Below, in pieces: positions 57,886 through 64,000 of a stretch of DNA of 64,000 nt. The notes under the pieces were generated by a model that was given only the letters and a program-made list of their open reading frames with translations, made no database searches and was not told the origin of the DNA. Within the stretch, counting starts at the first letter, position 1. Every line of letters begins with the position of its first letter. The position numbers were made by a program, and so were the translations under genes. The stretch comes from Portulaca oleracea (Eukaryota > Streptophyta > Magnoliopsida > Caryophyllales > Portulacaceae), in the NCBI GenBank assembly GCA_029582165.1, contig CM055868.1:10801501-10865500 (forward strand), written 5' to 3'.

Positions 57886-58082
57886 ATTCCCATACTAATT
57901 TAACCACATGTTTTAATTAGGGAATTCTAGTCCTATTTATTTAAAAGGCGATTATTTTATAATGAGTTAAGGTCCGAGTGTTACAGCCCCTTAATTGGCA
58001 AAGTAGGGCGGTAAAACAACTTAGTCACATTGCTAGCCAATACGGTCAGGGAAAACAACGCAGTCAATTTGTGTTGCCCAGC
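57886..58082. other. Short non-coding spacer
   Basis: Nothing recognisable except that 58075-58082 (TGCCCAGC) is the left target duplication of the next hAT MITE. Confidence 0.5.
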
Positions 58083-58597
58083 TAGATCTGGCAATTTCTG
58101 ACCCGACCTGATAACCCAACTCAAACCCGCCCGAAATTTTTGGGTTTTGAACACAATTTTTTCAACTAAACCCGAAGTACACCAAACTCGAAAATTAGCG
58201 AGTCAAACCCGACCCGCCCGTTTGACTCCAAACTTTAACTTTTTAAGTTGAACTTTATTAAAATTTGTGACTTTGCATTGGAATTTTTAACTATTAAACT
58301 ACAAACGCAACTTATTTATTTGTTAACTCTCTTAATTAAGTTAAAATAGTTACAATAATCTATCGTTACTTAAGGATAATCATATTTATTATGTATATTG
58401 TACAAAAAGTAGTATTTAGAGACCATTTTTGAAAAAGAAAAAACGGAAAAAGGTCGCAATCATAGCCCGTTGGGTTGACCCGAAATCGAAATACACCGTC
58501 TGTATTTACCTGAACCCGAAATACACCCGACCCGTATTTACCCAACCCGATATACGAATGACCCGAAACCGCCCGCCCGACCGAATTGACAGGTCTA
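58083..58597. mobile_element. hAT-type MITE rich in ACCCGA words
   Basis: A 515-bp element with TIRs TAGATCTGGCAATT and the inverse of TAGACCTGTCAATT, and a perfect 8-bp duplication TGCCCAGC (58075-58082 and 58598-58605). ACCCGA, CCCGACCCG and CCCGAAAT words recur at both ends; the middle is AT-rich. Overlapping ORFs on both strands are artefacts of this composition. Confidence 0.88.
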
Positions 58598-58605
58598 TGC
58601 CCAGC

Positions 58606-59638
58606 ACTATCTGACCATGTTGCTTCTAGCCACAAAATTACTTGCATTGGCTTTTCTCACATGTACATGCTATTTTTAACTCTCATTCTCATCCAAACAA
58701 TTGCCTACGAAAGAAAAATTTTTTGGGGAAAAAGGTTTTTTAAATAAAGCTTAAGCTACTTTTTGTAAATTCATTTTTTGTATTTTGAATTTTTCGGAAT
58801 TAAAGCAAAAATCGTATTTTAGCTGAAAAATTGAGAGAAATCTTGGCCTATATACGGTCCAAGTTAAAAATGTGACATTTTATCCAAAAAAGTGAGTCCA
58901 AAATTCATTTTAGAAAATCATAAAGAAAGTGTAAAATTCAACAATTTTCTAATAAAATATAGCTATTTTTCAAGAAAAACAAAGTAAATAAAAGAATTTA
59001 CTACATTTTTGGCCAGAAAATTACTATAATTTTTTGGCTTTATCGAATTTACAAGGGAGATCCTAAGCTAAATTAAAGCATTTGAGATGTTTGATTACTT
59101 CTAAGCTACTTATATACAAACACACACAATTTTATTGTAATTGATCGATACTATTTCAAAATAATAAAAAATAGATTTACATTTTAATTATAATAATTAA
59201 TAGATATATTTATGGCAGTTTAGTTTTTGACTGTGAGATTAATGAAACAAATATGAAACATCTAGTATGTTTGAAGCACAGCAGTATAAATGAGTTAAAT
59301 AGAGTTTCAGCAAATACCACCAAACATACTCAATGCATTTGAAAACAAAAGACCAACTTATATAATTTCACTCACAATAATCACGTAGTTCTACATTTGA
59401 TAATTTTAAGCTGTAAAGTAAATTTATGTATCAAAATTTTCTATGACTATGGTAAGATAGAACTCAATTTGTATAATTTTTTGTTTCACATTCTTCACGA
59501 TTACTACTAAGTTTAACAATTTTAATAGTAAACCCAACCATTGCACATATTGCTCAATACTAGTGGAACCTTAAAAATATTAAATAAATGAACCAATACA
59601 AACATTTCTTCCTGCCCGAGCATGAATTGTATAACAAT
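58606..59638. other. AT-rich non-coding stretch
   Basis: No gene or transposon end recognised. AT-rich, with many TAAAAT and AATTT words. Confidence 0.5.
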
Positions 59639-59826
59639 TACTCCCTCAATCTGTTGTATGTTGATTGTCATAATTTTAACTTTTAAAGTTTTCAATATCA
59701 TTCTTTAATTGATAATTTCTTACATAATACGTTATTAACAATTTTAATATTATACTATTATAATGGTATTTTTTTTATTATGAATCTAATGGTGATAATT
59801 TTATATAACAACTCATTGTACATATT

Positions 59827-60440
59827 TTTTTGATAAGTTATGGCCCATAAGCCCTTTTATTGACATAATAATATATAAGTGCTAAAGAGCACAAATAAGG
59901 CTAACAAGCCCAAACCACCATGACATTTGCAGCCGAAGAGAAATGAAACAAAGGCATTAAGAGCCAAAACCAATCCCCAACACTCCAACAGCACAAACAG
60001 CACCAACACCATCCCAACAAAAGTAGATGCACCAAATAGCCATATGATCCAATATATTAATCTTAGGCCCCATTCTTTTGTGCGTTAACGCACCCAAACG
60101 CAACGCAAAATCAATAAAACCTAACGTATGGCAAATGCAAGAGAACTCAACTTATCACAATTTACTATTCACCTCTACTCACCTTTTTATTAATTCCTAC
60201 CGCAACCCAACACAACCCAAACGCAACTTATCCAAATGCAAACGCAACGCAGCGCAAACGCAACGAGACCTATTATCCACCTTGCAAGAAGCTCCTCTTA
60301 CTATGCAGTTCAATAGTCCCACTTGAAATCAATATTCATGAATCATGAATCATGACCATCTGGACAAACTGCTCCCACCCTGTCTGTCTGTTGGTCTTGT
60401 AGCAATGGACAACAAGGTTAAGCTTCTCAATCACCACCAC
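59827..60440 (-). pseudogene. LINE-like 3' tail (tentative)
   Basis: Read on the minus strand the end shows GCTTGTTAGCC, TTTAGCAC and AAAAGGGCTTATGGGCC followed by CTTATCAAAAAAA, similar to the untranslated tail of plant LINEs ending in a short A tract (59825-59831). No coding domain was seen. The part at 60060-60270 is peculiar: AAACGCAAC and CGCAACGCA pentamers recur. Confidence 0.35.
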
Positions 60441-60448
60441 AGTCCCAT

Positions 60449-61965
60449 CAGGCCCGGTCCTGACATTTGTGGGGCCTTAGGCAATATAGCGAACTAATTT
60501 GTAAATTGGGGCCCATTTAAAAATCAGCAATAAAAAAACCTTCCATTTCCTTGGTAAGTTCCAGTTAATAAGCTCAAATCCAAGACAAAAAATGTACGGA
60601 TTTTGTATCAGTTTCATGGAAATTAACTCATGGGTTGTGAATTTGGCAAATTAGCATCAAAACCTTCCATTTCTTGGTAAATTCAAATTAGTGAGCCCAA
60701 TCCAACACAAAAAAAAAGTAGTAAAAAAATAATCAGTAATTTAAAAATTGAAATTTATGTCTTTTTACTGAAAATTTGACCAAGTAACCTTCCATTTTGA
60801 CTAAGTTCTTTTTTCCATCATTCTCTTAAGGAGAAAGTAGCTTGTGAATTACTGAAAATGTTATTGCAATTTTTGTATGTTTACTTTCAGAATTAGGACA
60901 TTCCAAATTCACACCCCATAAGTTATTATTCAATGTGTCTCCTCTTATACACATTTTCTCCTCCTAAGGTAGACTCTTATCATACCTACCCTAATTGTCC
61001 CCACACCCACCACCACCATTATCATTCTCATCTCCAAAACTTGTTCATCTGCGTCATGGGCCTTTGCTTGCAACAAAAGTCACAATAAAAATCCACAAAA
61101 TGAAAAGAAAGAGTAATTTTTCACCCCATTAGAGAAAAAGATGATGAGATAAATCACCGTTGATCCTTTCTATATAGAAATCATGCAGATTAATCATTCA
61201 TTCAGACACCCTATTTTCCAATTTGTTTGAATCTCATCTCCTACAACAAAATTTCACACCTTCCCTCTCCTCTAAAGGCGTTTTGCAAATAAACAGACAT
61301 AGTCCTGACTCACAAGAGAATTGAACAAAACATAGAACTTGACCTCAACAAATATTCATCCATTTACCTATGCCATTCATATTAGCCCCAAACTTTGTTC
61401 CAACACAGACAACCCTAAAGCAAACATTCATCCACCAAATCCAGTCTTTCAACAAATTGGGAAAAAATTGAGTGATTACTAAATACTAACCTGGGTAGCT
61501 TAAGAATCCACCGCCAGTTGCAACAATCTTTCTTCAAATTGGGGAAAAAATTGAGCGATTACTAAATATTAATGCCATTCTCGACTGCATGTGTGAGGAA
61601 GAGAGATGAGTTAAGGACAAAGATGAAGCGACTGAAGGGTGGGCGGTGGATCACGATGGTCGCATGAGGAAGCCAAAGGGTGACTGCCGACTGCGTCTGG
61701 GTTTGGAGCGGTGAGGATAGAGGAAGTCGAATAATCGTCAGTTGGCTTGGGGACTTGGGGGTTGGGGCTGAACAGTGAATTAATTTGTCAAATAATCAGA
61801 AGAAGTGAGGCGCTGAAATGTTTTGGAGCGGTGGGCCTGGGCCCATATGATATTAATTTACTAAACAACTTGGGCGGTCAGGGCCCTTAAAATTGAACCA
61901 AAATTACTTCAAAGTCTTGGGCCCTGGGCGGTTGCCCCTCAGGCCTACCCCCAGGGCCGGGCCTG
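60449..61965. mobile_element. hAT-type element (1.5 kb)
   Basis: TIRs CAGGCCCGGTCCTG (left) and GGGCCGGGCCTG (right) with a perfect 8-bp duplication AGTCCCAT (60441-60448 and 61966-61973). Internally GGGGCCTTAGGCAA and TTGGGCCCTGGGCGGTTGCC are subterminal inverted relatives. TTCCATTTCTTGGTAA occurs twice (60541 and 60667). No transposase ORF, so non-autonomous. Confidence 0.88.
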
Positions 61966-61973
61966 AGTCCCAT

Positions 61974-62150
61974 AGACAGATCTACCACTTCGCAACTATG
62001 AATATCCTTCTTACCAAAGTCACAGCTATATGCTTCAATTGACATTCTGAGTAACCAAAGGTTTGTGCTCCTTTTTATGATCAAACATAACAGTCCCCGA
62101 CATTCAACCAAAACCACATAAAAATGTTTCTGTAGAACCGAATTGCACTA
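61974..62150. other. Sequence between hAT element and split Stowaway end
   Basis: Continuation of the sequence interrupted by the hAT element at 60449. Contains no recognised domain; possibly more of the LINE-like insertion. Confidence 0.3.
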
Positions 62151-62293
62151 CTCATTTCAAGACTGCAAGTTCTTCACTATACTGCTCCTTCATTGCTTGA
62201 TTTCATACCAGAGAACTTAATTTATGGTCAAAATTTTTGAAATTTAACTGTAAGATTTTCAAAGAAGACAATTGATATGTAACCGAGGGAGTA

Positions 62294-63175
62294 ATGTTAT
62301 ATTATTTCATAGTTTTGTCACCAATCACCCGTTAGGAACATTTTTCCTACTCAATCATGAATTGTATCTAGTTGATGTTATATCATTCCATAGTTTTGGA
62401 TCTATACACAAATAATCATGCCATAATAATAATTGTGGGTTATACACATGTAATCACATAATAATCATTTTCTTTCCAATCAAATACATACCAATCAAAA
62501 TATAACTCATCATATGTACATGTGATATGATTAAAGTTGAGGCTAATCAGAGTAACATTAAGGGCCCCTTACGGTGTGCTTGATTGCGGTGTGGTGGAAT
62601 ATAGAAAGTTGTGATGGAATGTAGAAAGTTGTGGTGGAAATAAAGAAAGATGAGTTGATATATTTTAATTTGAAAATAACGGTAGATGGAATTAAAGTGA
62701 AAATTTTTATTTTTATTTGAAAAATTTTCACTTTAAATAAAAATATAAATGGAAAGTTATGGTGCGTTGTGGTGGAAATTAGAAATTTACAGTGCGGTAT
62801 AAAACTGCAACGAACCCACCTAAAAAAAATAACGGGGCGAGGATACGTCACAGGGAAAAATTGTAACCCCAATCTCGTGGCATTAAAAAACGATTGATCC
62901 TTCACTTTGGCGATATATTCTCTCCTCCAAGTTTAATATAGAAAGACAACAAATACAAAGCCTTAAACTCTCTCTCCTGGAAAACTCTTTTGAATCCATT
63001 TCGATTCACTTTTCTTATTATTTATAATAAAACATTTAGAAACATAAGGAAGAAATGTGTTTATTTTCATGTTACTTGTCATTGATCTTCATCATATACG
63101 AATGGAGAAATTTTTTAGAAATGTGTTTCTTGATATTTATAATTAAGTTGTGAGAATTTGGAGAGAGAAAAGAAA
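62294..63175 (+). promoter_or_regulatory. Upstream region and 5' leader of the NET-like gene
   Basis: No ORF with protein features. A perfect 17-bp hairpin lies at 62692-62736. From about 62900 the sequence becomes leader-like, with CTCTCCTCC and CTCTCTCTCC tracts, a TTTAATATAGAAAG TATA-like box near 62931-62944, and a purine-rich GAGAGAGAAAAGAAA just before the ATG at 63176. The transcription start is not determined. Confidence 0.4.
62692..62736. repeat. Perfect 17-bp hairpin
   Basis: TTAAAGTGAAAATTTTT (62692-62708) is exactly inverted at 62720-62736 with an 11-bp loop. It may be the core of a small foldback MITE whose arms (GTTGTGGTGGAAA near 62629 and 62768) are otherwise not inverted. 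Confidence 0.85.
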
Positions 63176-63269
63176 ATGTTACACAGAGCAGCAACAACTG
63201 CATATTCATGGTGGTGGGCAAGTCATATTAGAACCAAACAGTCGAAATGGCTCGAGCAAAACCTCCAAG
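63176..63269 (+). CDS. NETWORKED/KIP1-like NAB-domain protein, first coding exon
   Basis: ATG at 63176 opens a 94-bp exon encoding 31 codons plus one base: MLHRAATTAYSWWW, then SHIRTKQSKWLEQNLQ, then a GT donor (G|GTGTGT at 63270). This is the invariant N-terminus of the NAB actin-binding domain of plant NETWORKED (NET) and KIP1-like proteins, which tie actin filaments to membranes. The Trp triplet and WLEQNLQ are the family signature, and the phase-1 junction after NLQ fits the next residue being Asp. The following large exon is beyond the window. The M-L start is most like the NET2 group, but the subgroup cannot be fixed from 31 residues. Confidence 0.85.
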
Positions 63270-64000
63270 GTGTGTTTTATTCATAGCTTTTTTTTACTAT
63301 TCTATATTAAAATAATTGAAACTATTAAAAAATTTCTTCTATGAATTTTTCCATTATTTAACTTGATCTTTCCTACGTTTAGCGCAAAAAAAAAAAAAGA
63401 AAAAAAATTGTTGCCCACAATTTGTATTCCTGTTTTGCTCCTAGAAAGAATTTGAAGATTGTCTCTTTGAAGATATTCAATAAAATTGGAATGATACTTA
63501 AAGAATCTGAAAGTTAAAGATGCATTAAAGTGTTTGTAGGTTATACATGTGTGTACAGGTTGCAAGAAATTTAATCATTTTACCATAGCCATAAACTTTA
63601 TGAATGCATACATATATTTTGTGTATAATACTATCAGTTGCGTATAATACCAGACGGCTTGTTCAAACAAACTTTTCATTCACCCCTTCTTTATTGTATA
63701 GAAAAGATGTGTTATTACTTATTATAGATTGTTTTTAATAAATTCAAAGATAAATTTATTTGAATAAGCACGAACCATCGTAATGATAATATTATTATAT
63801 TATGCTTTATAACATCTTATTGGATACTGAAAATAATTAAAAAAAAACCGTCTTATATTCGTTAGTAGTCATGAGAATGGTTTTATATGTATCTTAGTAA
63901 TTCATTCCAACTTAATTTTGGTGTCAATAGCACTCCTAAAATCCGTCATACTTAATCATATTCATATCCTTACATAATATAAAGAAGCTTATGGGGGGTG
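63270..64000 (+). other. Intron 1 of the NET-like gene (to window end)
   Basis: AT-rich, begins GTGTGTTT. No acceptor followed by a NAB-like coding stretch appears before 64000, so the intron is at least 731 bp. The ORF at 63302-63565 (minus) is not protein-like. Confidence 0.6.

Larger units (their letters stand above)
59641..62291. mobile_element. Stowaway MITE split by later insertions
   Basis: The left end CTCCCTCAATCTGTTGTATG at 59641 is preceded by TA and the right end ...CCGAGGGAG at 62291 is followed by TA. The subterminal GTTGATTGTC and GACAATTGAT are inverted partners. The 2.3 kb or so between about 59827 and about 62150 is foreign: a LINE-like tail and a complete hAT element. The original MITE would have been only about 0.3-0.4 kb. 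Confidence 0.6.

Noticed and set aside
58366..58647. ORFs on both strands around 58366-58647
   Set aside because: They overlap the ACCCGA-word hAT MITE and reflect its repeats.
63150..63344. 64-codon ORF overlapping the NET first exon
   Set aside because: It is in a different frame from the NAB-domain sequence and passes through the splice donor into the intron.

Overview
The window is nuclear DNA of a flowering plant, probably a eudicot. Genes are split by GT-AG introns, and the sequence is AT-rich and packed with plant transposon families: Ty1/copia and Ty3/gypsy LTR elements, L1-type LINEs, a tRNA-derived SINE, Stowaway and Tourist MITEs, hAT and Mutator-like elements, and a Helitron end. 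I see no prokaryotic features, tRNA or rRNA genes, or CRISPR arrays. The species cannot be named from the sequence.

Two host genes are supported. (1) A complete kinesin-4 (chromokinesin) gene lies on the + strand at 4275-26437. I rebuilt 27 coding exons that join in frame to 3,795 bp, about 1,264 residues: motor domain, long coiled-coil stalk, cysteine-rich DNA-binding-type tail and basic C-terminus ending in a KEN motif. It most resembles plant KIN-4C. (2) At the right edge (63176-63269, +) is the first coding exon of a NETWORKED/KIP1-like (NAB-domain) actin-binding protein; the rest lies outside the window.

Layout. 1-1176: decayed copia 3' end with LTR. 1240-3015: LINE scrap, then a minus-strand remnant with pararetrovirus-like promoter and primer site, split by a Stowaway. 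3016-26437: kinesin promoter and gene; intron 21 is 12.7 kb and holds an 8,983-bp antisense gypsy element (target duplication AGTTC), which contains a copia remnant, which contains a Mutator-like element. 27526-29700: copia LTR and unclassified retroelement tail. 29705-38218: a cluster of inverted-repeat elements seated in TA microsatellites, including a 5.5-kb giant inverted repeat full of the motif TGATGTTCATT and carrying FAR1-like fragments. 38367-43878: Helitron end and another long-TIR element. 43880-54650: a Tat-lineage gypsy element on the minus strand with an antisense plant-mobile-domain ORF and a 92-bp minisatellite, itself hit by a hAT MITE, a solo LTR and a Mutator-like MITE. 54650-57885: a second gypsy fragment. 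58083-62291: hAT elements and a split Stowaway. 62294-64000: promoter, first exon and intron of the NET-like gene.

The two host genes serve different cytoskeletons, microtubules and actin. Nothing in the sequence links them functionally. Most of the rest is layered transposon history whose order can be read from target-site duplications.
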